DNA of 64,000 bases. Origin: an uncultured SAR86 cluster bacterium (GTDB lineage Bacteria > Pseudomonadota > Gammaproteobacteria > Magnimaribacterales > D2472). Location of the stretch: the NCBI GenBank assembly GCA_902517505.1, contig CABYCL010000001.1, positions 1 through 64,000 of the forward strand, in the 5' to 3' direction. A program made the translations under genes and the position numbers. Positions within the stretch are counted from its first letter, which is position 1; every line of letters begins with the position of its first letter. Below, piece by piece: positions 50,333-59,861 of this stretch. The notes below the pieces were generated by a model. That model had not been told where the DNA came from. It made no database searches and worked only from the letters and a program-made list of their open reading frames with translations.

Positions 50333-51202
50333 TTATGAATTACCCATAGCATCTAATATTTCAAGAAGTAGATTAATGATATCTAGGTATAAAATAAAAG
50401 CCATTTCAACCGCTGTGTTCCAATCATTTATTGCATAAAAGTCTGCCTGTATTTTTATGTAGTTAAAATCGTATATTAAAAATAAAGAAAATAGTATTGA
50501 GCCAAAAATTGCAACTATTCTGGTTGTATTTCTACTGAATTCCATAAAAAACCTTACAAAGTTAAATATTAATAATCCAAACAGCGAAAACATAAGCATT
50601 GCTCCAAAGAGCGGATCTTCAGAGAAAGAGTAAAAGTCACTGTATCCAATAAATCCTGTCAAAATAGTTACTACCAAGACAATTTTTAGAGCAGTAAATC
50701 CATCATTTTCGTCCATTTCAAGCATTATTAGTCCAAGAAGAGGACCAAATAAAATGCTTGTTGCAGAAAATATACTTAAAAGAATCCATGTATTAATACC
50801 GCTATTAAGAGTGACAAATGCCGCTGTAAGAAATAAAGTGATACACCATGTTATGAATAATGCAAAAATCCTACCATCTTCTTCTGGTGAGTGCCTATAT
50901 CCATCCTTCATGAATGCTATTACTTCGTCTTGATCTTTTGCAGCTACAAATTCTGTCGTATCTTTATCTATAACCTTTGCCATCTTCTTGGGAAAAGTGT
51001 CTTTTTGTTTTAGATATGGAATTAAATCTAATTTTCTTTTCATATTTACAGAGCCTTTAAAAGACAGTCCCATAAACGTTGAATTTTTTTCATATGCCTC
51101 TCTAGCCATTCTCAAAGAAAAAAAGCATCCAGCTAGCACAATAGCCAATTGTGATGAGAGAACTATGATGGTTTTAAACAATAAAGACGTTTCAATAAAC
51201 AT
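50333..51202 (-). CDS. Bax inhibitor-1 (TMBIM)-like membrane protein with extended N-terminal region
   Basis: Polytopic; C-terminus AFILYLDIINLLLEILDAMG matches BI-1 family signature. Confidence 0.72.
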   Translation of the reverse strand: MFIETSLLFKTIIVLSSQLAIVLAGCFFSLRMAREAYEKNSTFMGLSFKGSVNMKRKLDLIPYLKQKDTFPKKMAKVIDKDTTEFVAAKDQDEVIAFMKDGYRHSPEEDGRIFALFITWCITLFLTAAFVTLNSGINTWILLSIFSATSILFGPLLGLIMLEMDENDGFTALKIVLVVTILTGFIGYSDFYSFSEDPLFGAMLMFSLFGLLIFNFVRFFMEFSRNTTRIVAIFGSILFSLFLIYDFNYIKIQADFYAINDWNTAVEMAFILYLDIINLLLEILDAMGNS

Positions 51203-51254
51203 TGAATTAACCTTAGCATAGTGATTTAAATTATGTTCATTTTTTACATATAGA

Positions 51255-51767
51255 TTATGAATAATCTTTCATAAAATATGCAACCGAATGGTCAGCAAAT
51301 GAATGTTCACCAACTTTATAAAACCCAAAATTCTCATGAAAATAGATTGAAGCTTGATTTAAAGGAACAGTATTCACTTCACAGCATAAAGGAATTTTCT
51401 TATCTTCAGCTATAACACTTATTAGACTATATAAGTTTCTTCCAATTCCTTTTCTTCTAAACTCTTCTTTTACTGCAATTCGATCTATGTATAAAAATTT
51501 AGATTGATTTTTAGAAAAAAAATTATAATTTTTTGAGTTATATTCTGACCCCTCTCTAAAGCAAATCATAAATCCAATAATATTGCCGTCACAAGAAATA
51601 TAAAAATTATTTGAGCTGAGTTTAATTAATTGCTTAAGGTACTCAACAGAAGAAAGGCTTCCAACCTCAGGAGTATGTTCTTGATTAAACTTATATATTT
51701 CATTAAAAAAACTATTGGGTATTTGGGATGGAAACTCTGAAACCTTAAATTTAGAATTTAAGCTCAT
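51255..51767 (-). CDS. GNAT family N-acetyltransferase
   Basis: LYIDRIAVKEEFRRKGIGRNLYSLI; NQASIYFHENFGFYKVGEH. Confidence 0.9.
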   Translation of the reverse strand: MSLNSKFKVSEFPSQIPNSFFNEIYKFNQEHTPEVGSLSSVEYLKQLIKLSSNNFYISCDGNIIGFMICFREGSEYNSKNYNFFSKNQSKFLYIDRIAVKEEFRRKGIGRNLYSLISVIAEDKKIPLCCEVNTVPLNQASIYFHENFGFYKVGEHSFADHSVAYFMKDYS

Positions 51768-51779
51768 CTATTTCTGTTT

Positions 51780-52472
51780 CTATGAATTGGAATGCAAATC
51801 AACTATGGCTTGATTAATCTTCTTTAGAGGTTCGGCAATAAATAATTCTTTTGTCATAGTATAACTAGGGTGTCCCATTGTGGCCAAGTCTTTGGCTTTT
51901 TCATTTACAGTTTTTGCTAGGTCATCAGGTGAAACAATTTCATCAAGAAGCCCGGCCTCTAAGGCTTTATCAATACTATACATTTCAGCACCAAGAATAG
52001 CTCTATACTTATGAGATTGGGCCACTCTAAATTTAATCAATTCTAATATAGGATCTGGAATTACCATATTGGTTCTCATCTCATTGGCTCCAATCATAAA
52101 ATCACCCTTAACGCCTACCCTATAATCACAACAGCACAATAAAAAAGTTCCCAAAGCAATTCCATGTCCTGAGCACGCAGCAATTACAGGCCTTGGAAAT
52201 GAAAAAATTCTTGCTAGCAATTTAAAAGCAGCCGTGGACATTTCTATGATTTTATCTGCATCACCGCTTTGAATAGTTTTTAAGTCCAATCCAGCTGAAA
52301 ACATTCCTTCTTTGCCAGTAATTATTAAGCAGCCTTCCTCTGTCGCCACTTCATCTAAGCATTGATTAATATCTTGCGACATCTTTGAAGAAAAAACGTT
52401 TGCTTTTCCGTCATCAAGTGTAATTGTTGATATATTTCCGTCTTTATTAAGGGTTGCTAATTTTTCTGCCAT
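51780..52472 (-). CDS. Crotonase/enoyl-CoA hydratase family protein
   Basis: LIITGKEGMFSAGLDLKTIQ, AACSGHGIALGTFLLCCCDYRVG. Confidence 0.9.
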   Translation of the reverse strand: MAEKLATLNKDGNISTITLDDGKANVFSSKMSQDINQCLDEVATEEGCLIITGKEGMFSAGLDLKTIQSGDADKIIEMSTAAFKLLARIFSFPRPVIAACSGHGIALGTFLLCCCDYRVGVKGDFMIGANEMRTNMVIPDPILELIKFRVAQSHKYRAILGAEMYSIDKALEAGLLDEIVSPDDLAKTVNEKAKDLATMGHPSYTMTKELFIAEPLKKINQAIVDLHSNS

Positions 52473-52504
52473 AATATATTAATAATTTAAAAAGAAATTC
52501 TAAC

Positions 52505-54331
52505 ATGATTAAAAAAATTCTTAAGCACACTCAAAGATTAGTATTAATTGCTTTAGGCATAGCATCTTTATATTTAATAAATTTATTTTTTATGAAGCCT
52601 TTCTCAATTGATCATTATTTAGGCAAAGAGCTGGTATTCGATTTAACCGGGTCTCCAGAAGAGCTTACATATTTTGGGGTTTTAGACAGCTTTAATTGGT
52701 TAACTAGGCACAATTCTAAGTTGTCCATTCCACAAGATGATGATATTGAGAATGAGATTAAACATATAGAAAAAGTTATCAAAACTCTATATAAATTCGA
52801 TGATTCAAGACTATCAGATATACAAAAAAATACTAAAAAAATAGCAATATTTGATTATGAAAACCAATTAAAGGAACTCCAATATTTCCCTTATTTGGAT
52901 TATCCCCTGAATCAAATTGGTGGCATTCATCTAAATTTGATTGAATTTATGAATAGCGTTCATCCAATAAGATCAAAGTCTGAAGCTAATGACTTTATAA
53001 AACGAACAGATTTAGTAAAAGAGGTTTATCAAGGAACCTTAAATCATTTAGAAGATCAAGCTGAAAATGGAATCTACCCACCAGAATTTGTTTATGGTCA
53101 CGTAATAAGTCAACTGGATGAATTTATAAACGTTTCAATTAGTGAGCATCCTTTATACAAACAATTTATGTTAAAAATTGAGGAATTAAACTTAAGCAAT
53201 GATGAGTTTGATTATCTAGAAGCAGAAATAAAAAGATCAATAAATGATAGTGTCACTCCAGGATTTAAGCTTCTTAGAAATTTTATGGCAAGCACTCAAA
53301 AAAATGCTAATAAGAATCATGGGATATGGTCTCAACCAGGTGGAGAAGAATACTATAAATTAAAAATTAGAACCTTTACTACTTCAGATTACTCACCAGA
53401 AGAAATACATCAAATGGGTTTAAATGAAGTAGAAAGAATTTCTTCAAGAATGAGAGAGATTCTTACTTCACTTGGTTATGACGAAAATAAAAGTGTTGGT
53501 GAATTAATGAATGAATTAAATGAGAATTCAGATTTTCTTTATGCAGATACTCCAAATAGAAAAGAAATTGTGGTTAATGATTATATGGAGATGGTTAATG
53601 AAGCTATAAGAGTTATGGCTAACTATTTTCATACGATGCCAAAATCTGAAGTCATAGTTAAGGCTGTACCAGAATATTCGGAACAAAATGCAGCTGGAGG
53701 ATATTATCAATCTCCTGCTCTTGATGGAAGTAGGCCTGGAGTATTTTATGCAAATTTATATGATATAAAACAAACTCCAACTTATAGCATGAGAACATTG
53801 GCATATCATGAGGCTACACCAGGCCATCATCATCAAATAGCTCATTCATTAGAAAACGAAGAATTAACCTTATACAGAAGATTTGGTTATTTCACATCGG
53901 CCTTTGCAGAAGGATGGGCCTTATATTCTGAAATACTTGCTCTCGAAGTTGGCTTAGCAGAAAATCCATATGATGAGCTTGGAATTTTACAGAGCGAATT
54001 ATTTCGTGCTAACAGATTGGTTGTTGACACGGGTATGCACTATAAAAGATGGACTAGAGAAGAAGCAATGGACTATATGAAGTCTGTTACTGGCATGTCT
54101 GATACTGAAGTAAGGGTTGAAATTGAAAGATATATTGTTTGGCCTGGACAAGCTCTTAGTTACAAGGTTGGAATGATAAAAATTCTTGCGCTTAGAGAAA
54201 GAGCAATGAAGGAACTAGGGGATAAATTTAATATTAAAGACTTCCATTCTGCAGTATTAGATCATGGAAATCCTCCTCTATTTATCGTTGAAGAAATGGT
54301 AGATAAAATGATAAAGGAAAATCTTAATTAA
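52505..54331 (+). CDS. DUF885 family protein (putative metallopeptidase-like)
   Basis: AYHEATPGHHHQIAHSLE, FAEGWALYSEILALEVG, YIVWPGQALSYKVGMIKI. Confidence 0.92.
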   Translation: MIKKILKHTQRLVLIALGIASLYLINLFFMKPFSIDHYLGKELVFDLTGSPEELTYFGVLDSFNWLTRHNSKLSIPQDDDIENEIKHIEKVIKTLYKFDDSRLSDIQKNTKKIAIFDYENQLKELQYFPYLDYPLNQIGGIHLNLIEFMNSVHPIRSKSEANDFIKRTDLVKEVYQGTLNHLEDQAENGIYPPEFVYGHVISQLDEFINVSISEHPLYKQFMLKIEELNLSNDEFDYLEAEIKRSINDSVTPGFKLLRNFMASTQKNANKNHGIWSQPGGEEYYKLKIRTFTTSDYSPEEIHQMGLNEVERISSRMREILTSLGYDENKSVGELMNELNENSDFLYADTPNRKEIVVNDYMEMVNEAIRVMANYFHTMPKSEVIVKAVPEYSEQNAAGGYYQSPALDGSRPGVFYANLYDIKQTPTYSMRTLAYHEATPGHHHQIAHSLENEELTLYRRFGYFTSAFAEGWALYSEILALEVGLAENPYDELGILQSELFRANRLVVDTGMHYKRWTREEAMDYMKSVTGMSDTEVRVEIERYIVWPGQALSYKVGMIKILALRERAMKELGDKFNIKDFHSAVLDHGNPPLFIVEEMVDKMIKENLN

Positions 54332-54930
54332 TATTTATCAGGGTGTTTGGGAGTGAAAACACTATAGTAATCTTTTAGATACCTAATATCTTTCTCGTTA
54401 TTGCCTGAAGGAGCAAAAGCCTTACCAAGGAGTATCTCTTTTTTAGCAAAATCTAAAGAAGCTAGAATAATTTTAGAATTTAATTCTTTCGAAATTCGTA
54501 AAAACCCTGTCTTCCATTCTTTAACCTTTGATCTAGTTCCTTCTGGTGACATCGCAATTAGGGATCCATCGATTTCTTTTATCTGATTTATAGCATCTTG
54601 AATAATGCCTCCTGGCTTTGATCTATCAACAGGAATGCCTCCCATGTAACGCAGAAAAGCACCTAGGCCATATTTAAAAACGGTGTGTTTTCCAATGAAA
54701 GTAATCTTTGCATCTAATCCAGCTACAGTAGCAACTCCAAGAATTCCATCCCAATTAGAAGTATGTGGTGCGACAATAACAACAAGTTTTTGTCCACTTA
54801 ATTCCTCAGATATTTTCCCACACACTTTCCAGCCAAAAAATGAAAGCACAGTCCTACCAAGCCATTGAAGAGCTTTTGGTCTATGTGCTCGAAAACTTAG
54901 AGGAATCTGTTTGTTTGATACGCTCTTCAT
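54328..54930 (-). CDS. Lysophospholipid acyltransferase (PlsC-like)
   Basis: VVIVAPHTSNWDGILGVATV, GGIPVDRSKPGG, AMSPEGTRSK. Confidence 0.88.
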   Translation of the reverse strand: MKSVSNKQIPLSFRAHRPKALQWLGRTVLSFFGWKVCGKISEELSGQKLVVIVAPHTSNWDGILGVATVAGLDAKITFIGKHTVFKYGLGAFLRYMGGIPVDRSKPGGIIQDAINQIKEIDGSLIAMSPEGTRSKVKEWKTGFLRISKELNSKIILASLDFAKKEILLGKAFAPSGNNEKDIRYLKDYYSVFTPKHPDKY

Positions 54931-54932
54931 GA

Positions 54933-55628
54933 CTACAAATTATTTTTACTCAACTTATCCTTTATAAAGTAAGGCAAATATATTGAATAACAGACTATGA
55001 CTGCAAGTATGTATATGTCTATCATATGGAAAGGTGCCTCTCTCATAAACCCTGTAACATTAAGTCCAGGTGGTTTTTCAATCACATACCAGTAGTTTGC
55101 TGGAGCGCCAAGCAAATAATTTACTGGATACATTAAAAATAATAATATTGATAAAACAAATAATACTCTATGAACATCCTTTAATTCAGGTCTTAGATTA
55201 TCAATAATCATCGCATAAGTAACACCAAGCAATATCATCGAATGCCCAATCATATGTCGAACATAATCAATATGTGGAAAATTATATAGGACATCTGGAG
55301 TTAATATCGCCATTCCTGCTCCTGAAATACCAGCAAAAAAGGCAAACAAAAAGAATTCTCTCCTTTGAGTTAATAGGTAAATAATAATTGAGGCAGAAGA
55401 GAAATCACAAAGATGCAATGGCAAACCTAATTTCCACTCTTGCATATAGCCCTCTCTATATAAATCCATTCCCTGATTAACTAATATGAGAGATATAATT
55501 ATAAATATAAGAATCTTTTTTGAAGAGCTTGTTTTGTCAACAAAGACCCTTGGTAAATAAATTATGATCGCAATACACAATATTGCAAAAAATATATGGG
55601 ATGGACTTAAGATATTAAAATCAGTCAT
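54933..55628 (-). CDS. YwaF/TIGR02206-like membrane protein
   Basis: GLPLHLCDFSSASIIIYLLT, RHMIGHSMILLGVTYAMI, NYWYVIEKPPG. Confidence 0.8.
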   Translation of the reverse strand: MTDFNILSPSHIFFAILCIAIIIYLPRVFVDKTSSSKKILIFIIISLILVNQGMDLYREGYMQEWKLGLPLHLCDFSSASIIIYLLTQRREFFLFAFFAGISGAGMAILTPDVLYNFPHIDYVRHMIGHSMILLGVTYAMIIDNLRPELKDVHRVLFVLSILLFLMYPVNYLLGAPANYWYVIEKPPGLNVTGFMREAPFHMIDIYILAVIVCYSIYLPYFIKDKLSKNNL

Positions 55629-55638
55629 TTTTTACAAT

Positions 55639-56649
55639 CTATGAATAAACTTTTCCAAAGTCATTATCAAGAAAATTATCCCAAGATAAAGATTCTTGCT
55701 TTGTAAAACCTTTGCTATGTATTTTTCCATCTAAGTACATTTTTAAAACACTGCAAACACCAGATGCCGTGGTTATTTGTATAGCACTAAATTTTTCATC
55801 TCCATAGATTTTTCTTAAATATGTTTTCTCTTGAAGAACTCCATCAATAAATCCAATAACTTTTACAAAAAATATTATTACGTCATTCTTTGTCCTTGGA
55901 ACTTCTTTATCAAATAATTTTTCAAGGACATCTTTATTCTTTTTAAGGTGTAAATCATTAAATAAAAACTTCATGTGATTTAAATGCCCTGGGTATCTTA
56001 TAGTCTTGTAAGAAAGATTCTGAACCTCATTTTCATAAGTCTCACACATTGTTGCGCATCCTCCACTGGTATTAAAAGCTTCAAAGCTTTCTCCTTCGAT
56101 AACGATTTTCTCCGCTCCTTCTAATGGCATTAATTTAATAGACTTTCCTTCATAAATTGCATCTGCCTCATTACAATATTCATTTATTAAACCATTTGTT
56201 GACCAACTTAAATAATAACTCATCTCATTTGTTGTGAATCTTGGTAATGCCCCAACTCTCATTAATACCTCATTTACACTATCAAATTGTTCCATCATGC
56301 CTGCTGCACAAATATTGATAGCACCTGGTGCAAGTCCACATTGTGGCATTAAAATATTTTCTGACTTGAGCGACCTTATGAACTCAGTTGTTTCAACATC
56401 TTCTGTTAAATCAAAATATCCTATGCCCTCTTCGGCGGACACGCTAGCAATGTTTTTATTTACCGCGAATGGGCCAGCTGATATTACTGCATCAGCCCCT
56501 TTAAGAAAATCATTAACTTGAGAAATGTCATTTGCATCAAATCCGTCCTCTATATCACCTTGTCTAATATCATAATCATCTTTTAAAAGTTGTTTTAAAG
56601 CCCAGCCAATATTCCCGCTTCCAACGATTGCTATCTTAGCTTTCATCAA
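55639..56649 (-). CDS. Saccharopine dehydrogenase-fold oxidoreductase, lysine 6-dehydrogenase-like
   Basis: IAIVGSGNIGWALKQLL, MPQCGLAPGAINICAAGM, YLSWSTNGLINEYCNEADAIYEGK, YKTIRYPGHL. Confidence 0.82.
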   Translation of the reverse strand: MMKAKIAIVGSGNIGWALKQLLKDDYDIRQGDIEDGFDANDISQVNDFLKGADAVISAGPFAVNKNIASVSAEEGIGYFDLTEDVETTEFIRSLKSENILMPQCGLAPGAINICAAGMMEQFDSVNEVLMRVGALPRFTTNEMSYYLSWSTNGLINEYCNEADAIYEGKSIKLMPLEGAEKIVIEGESFEAFNTSGGCATMCETYENEVQNLSYKTIRYPGHLNHMKFLFNDLHLKKNKDVLEKLFDKEVPRTKNDVIIFFVKVIGFIDGVLQEKTYLRKIYGDEKFSAIQITTASGVCSVLKMYLDGKIHSKGFTKQESLSWDNFLDNDFGKVYS

Positions 56650-58009
56650 ATTCTACTCCTTGTGCCAGAGGCAGCTCTTCACCATAGTTAACTGTCGCTG
56701 TTACTCTTCTCATATAATTCTTCCAAGCATCTGAACCAGATTCTCTTCCGCCACCAGTATCCTTCTCTCCTCCAAAAGCACCACCAATTTCAGCCCCACT
56801 TGTACCAATATTTACATTTGCAATGCCGCAATCACTTCCAGACTCACTTAAGAATAATTCAGATTCTCTAATATCATTTGTAAATATAGAACTGCTTAAT
56901 CCCTGTTTCACATTATTTTGCATATGAATGGCATCTTTTATATCTTCGTAACTCTTTACATATAAAATTGGTGCAAAAGTTTCAGAAAGCATTTCTTCTT
57001 CTATTTCTTTAACTAATACCAGTGCAGGTTTAACATAGTATTCATTTGGATCTTCAATTTCTATTCTATCGCCACCAATAACTGATACATTTTTATTTTT
57101 TAATGAATTGAGAGTTTTTTGCATTGTTTTAAAGCTATCTTCTGAAATTAGGGGTCCTATCTGAGAAGAATCTTTTGAAGGACAACCTATATTTAATTCA
57201 TCAAAACATTGCTTAAGTCTACTAACACAATCATCATAAATATCTTTATGAACAAATAGCCTTCTTAATGATGTACACCTTTGGCCTGTTGTTCCACATG
57301 CAGAAAATGCAATTCCTTTAATCGTTAAATCAAGATCTGCGGAAGGGCATACAATAGCAGCATTATTACCGCCCAACTCTAGCAAAAGTTTGCCAAGTCT
57401 TGCTGAAACAATCGGAGCTAACTCCTTTCCCATTTGTGTGCTTCCAGTAGCAGAAATTAAGTTAATTCTTGCATCCTTGCATATAGAAACTGCTTCTTCA
57501 TTTCCTCCCTCTAATATCTGAATTAAATCAGAAAATTCTCCACTCACTTTATCCCATGCTTCTTTAATGCCTTTTGCGCATTCATTTGAATGAGGGCTTG
57601 GTTTCCATATAATACTATTTCCACATACTGCAGCTAAGCAAAAATTCCAAGCAAATACTGCCATTGGGAAATTAAAAGCAGTAATACATCCAACCACACC
57701 CAAAGGATGCCATAGTTCCTGTAATCTATGATTTGGTCTTTCACTTGGCATTGTCAAACCATATAGCTGTCTGCTTAGGCCAACTGCAAAATCACACATA
57801 TCAATAGCTTCTTGCACTTCACCAAGTGATTCTGTTTTTATTTTCCTAGCTTCTTTGGTGATAGTTTCTGCTAATTCTTTTTTCTTTTGTCTTAGTTCTT
57901 CTCCAAATAACCTAATATATTCACCTCTTTGAGGGGCTGGAACTTGTTTCCATTTATTTGAAATATCTTGTGAATCTTTGATTATCTCATCGAAGTTTTT
58001 CTTGGTCAT
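56636..58009 (-). CDS. Aldehyde dehydrogenase, ALDH7 (alpha-aminoadipic semialdehyde dehydrogenase-like)
   Basis: DFAVGLSRQLYGLTMPSERPNHRLQELWHPLGVVGCITAFNFPMAVFAWN; LLELGGNNAAIVCPSADLDL; SGAEIGGAFGGEKDTGGGRESGSDAWKNYMRR. Confidence 0.92.
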   Translation of the reverse strand: MTKKNFDEIIKDSQDISNKWKQVPAPQRGEYIRLFGEELRQKKKELAETITKEARKIKTESLGEVQEAIDMCDFAVGLSRQLYGLTMPSERPNHRLQELWHPLGVVGCITAFNFPMAVFAWNFCLAAVCGNSIIWKPSPHSNECAKGIKEAWDKVSGEFSDLIQILEGGNEEAVSICKDARINLISATGSTQMGKELAPIVSARLGKLLLELGGNNAAIVCPSADLDLTIKGIAFSACGTTGQRCTSLRRLFVHKDIYDDCVSRLKQCFDELNIGCPSKDSSQIGPLISEDSFKTMQKTLNSLKNKNVSVIGGDRIEIEDPNEYYVKPALVLVKEIEEEMLSETFAPILYVKSYEDIKDAIHMQNNVKQGLSSSIFTNDIRESELFLSESGSDCGIANVNIGTSGAEIGGAFGGEKDTGGGRESGSDAWKNYMRRVTATVNYGEELPLAQGVEFDES

Positions 58010-58065
58010 CGAAATTCATGGCAATTTTGATTTGCTTCCCCCCAGTAAAATATATTTTACTATAG

Positions 58066-58848
58066 TTAAGCTTTTAGGTATTCCAATAAAGTATTTATTT
58101 TGTCTGTGCCGCCAAAATATATTGCCTCATCTTCATCAAATGATTTTATGCTTCTTATCAATCCTTTTTGAATTTCTGGATAGTTAAAAATTTTATTTAA
58201 AGGCTCGAATAAGACGTTTATTGTAAAAAGAGAGTAATCTTCATGGAATCTGCATAAAGTTTCCTTTTCTGATCTTATAAACCAGGTTGAAGGATCTGAC
58301 ATTAAAAGCTTTTCTTCTTCTAAATGAAATCTTTTTGTATCGCCATGAATTAACCAGTTCTGTCTTGCAAAAGGTTTCATTAAGGGTGATTGTCTTATAA
58401 AAGTCGAAATCCTATCCCCTATTTTTTCTTCAAGAGTTGTAACTGGATCGTGGATTTCTTTTAAAGGCTTTCCAATCTTTGTTCTTACATCCCAGTAACT
58501 AGGCGAACAAATGCTTGCTGCTAAAAGCCTTTGTTCTCCATGTGATTCTATTAAACATAAGTCATCCTGAATATTTAGGCTCATTTCTGCAATTAAATCT
58601 GGATAATTTGTACCTTGTATCTCAAAGATCTTTGCTAAGCATTTTTGAGCCTCAGTTGAATCTGTTGTTGCAGCAACAACCTGATTATATTTTGATTTAA
58701 ATAAGCCTAGTTTATGTTTTAATAAATCCTTACCTATAGCTCTATCGAGCCATTTATCTATTTCAATAGGTTTTAGTCCTAGTCGATATTTTCTATCACC
58801 ATTACCCCATGGTGGATTTTGCCAAAAGTAATTATTTATAGCTCCCAT
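58066..58848 (-). CDS. DUF3445 / heme-dependent oxidative N-demethylase alpha-subunit-like protein
   Basis: NPPWGNGDRKYRLGLKPIEIDKWL, SPSYWDVRTKIGKPLKEIHDPV, RQNWLIHGDTKRFH, WFIRSEKETLCRF. Confidence 0.8.
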   Translation of the reverse strand: MGAINNYFWQNPPWGNGDRKYRLGLKPIEIDKWLDRAIGKDLLKHKLGLFKSKYNQVVAATTDSTEAQKCLAKIFEIQGTNYPDLIAEMSLNIQDDLCLIESHGEQRLLAASICSPSYWDVRTKIGKPLKEIHDPVTTLEEKIGDRISTFIRQSPLMKPFARQNWLIHGDTKRFHLEEEKLLMSDPSTWFIRSEKETLCRFHEDYSLFTINVLFEPLNKIFNYPEIQKGLIRSIKSFDEDEAIYFGGTDKINTLLEYLKA

Positions 58849-58878
58849 TCAAGTATGAACAATTTGTATTTAAAAGAA

Positions 58879-59184
58879 TTAAAATATCTTATGCTTGCCT
58901 TGGAGAATCTCTAAGTACATTTTGTAATCACCTATAAAACTATAAAAAGGATATGTAAATGTAGCAGGTTTATTCTTCTCAATAAAAAAATGTCCTATCC
59001 AGGCAAATCCATATCCAGATAAAAGAGCATAAAGAATAAATAAAATATTAAATGATAAGAAAAACTTAATTAAGAAAAATATGCTTATGCTGGTACCAAT
59101 AAAATGCGTAAGCTTAGTATATTTATTGTCATGCTCTGATATGTAGTAAGGATAAAACTCATTAAAACTATTATATTTTTTCAT
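58879..59184 (-). CDS. DUF962 / Mpo1-like membrane protein
   Basis: FYPYYISEHDNKYTKLTHFIGTSI, WIGHFFIEKNKPATFTYPFYSFIGDYKMY. Confidence 0.88.
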   Translation of the reverse strand: MKKYNSFNEFYPYYISEHDNKYTKLTHFIGTSISIFFLIKFFLSFNILFILYALLSGYGFAWIGHFFIEKNKPATFTYPFYSFIGDYKMYLEILQGKHKIF

Positions 59185-59186
59185 CT

Positions 59187-59798
59187 TTACTTTGGCGCCG
59201 ACTCAGGTTGGTAATCGTAGTAACCTTCAAGTGGAATCATTAAATGTACGAAAGGAGTTCCTTTCATCATTACGTAAGGAGCTCCAGTTGTAAAATCTGT
59301 CGATACTCCTTCAAGTGATGCAGGATCTTTTGGCATTAACATTAAATGAGAGCCTGAATATATCCAATCTTCTGGATCAGTGTTTTCTTTATCGCCTTCA
59401 GAATAAGGTCTGAAGTTATCAACGCCTGTATCACCGTGGATCATCCAAATCCATCCATCGTTTGGTATTTCTGGCTTTGATTGACTGATATATGCATCTG
59501 CCCAAGCAACTGCATTTGCATCTGCACATGCTGGAGCTGCCTCATTTGCAGTTTTAAATCCCATTTTGGGCATTGCTATAAATGGAAGACAGGTCCATCC
59601 GTTTGTACCCTCTCTTAGAATATCTCCGCTAGCACTTACAACAGTTGCAAAGTCCCCAATAAAATCAGGTGCAGAAGAAGTATATGTTTCTATCTCCCAT
59701 TCAGCAGAGTTACCGTGCATCTTTCCACCCTCATGATGACCAGCAGAAATATTAATTACAAATAAAAAAGCTATAAAGCCTAATAGTTTAGAATTCAT
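59187..59798 (-). CDS. Hypothetical exported protein
   Basis: 203 aa, signal-like N-terminus; Trp-rich conserved-looking blocks (LREGTNGWTCLPF, GWIWMIHGDTGVDN, GSHLMLMPKDPASLEG, FVHLMIPLEGYYDYQ). Confidence 0.7.
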   Translation of the reverse strand: MNSKLLGFIAFLFVINISAGHHEGGKMHGNSAEWEIETYTSSAPDFIGDFATVVSASGDILREGTNGWTCLPFIAMPKMGFKTANEAAPACADANAVAWADAYISQSKPEIPNDGWIWMIHGDTGVDNFRPYSEGDKENTDPEDWIYSGSHLMLMPKDPASLEGVSTDFTTGAPYVMMKGTPFVHLMIPLEGYYDYQPESAPK

Positions 59799-59861
59799 TT
59801 TTTTTTCCTCTAAAAATCGTTTAACTAATTCTAAAAAAGAATTTGAATGAATACAAATATA

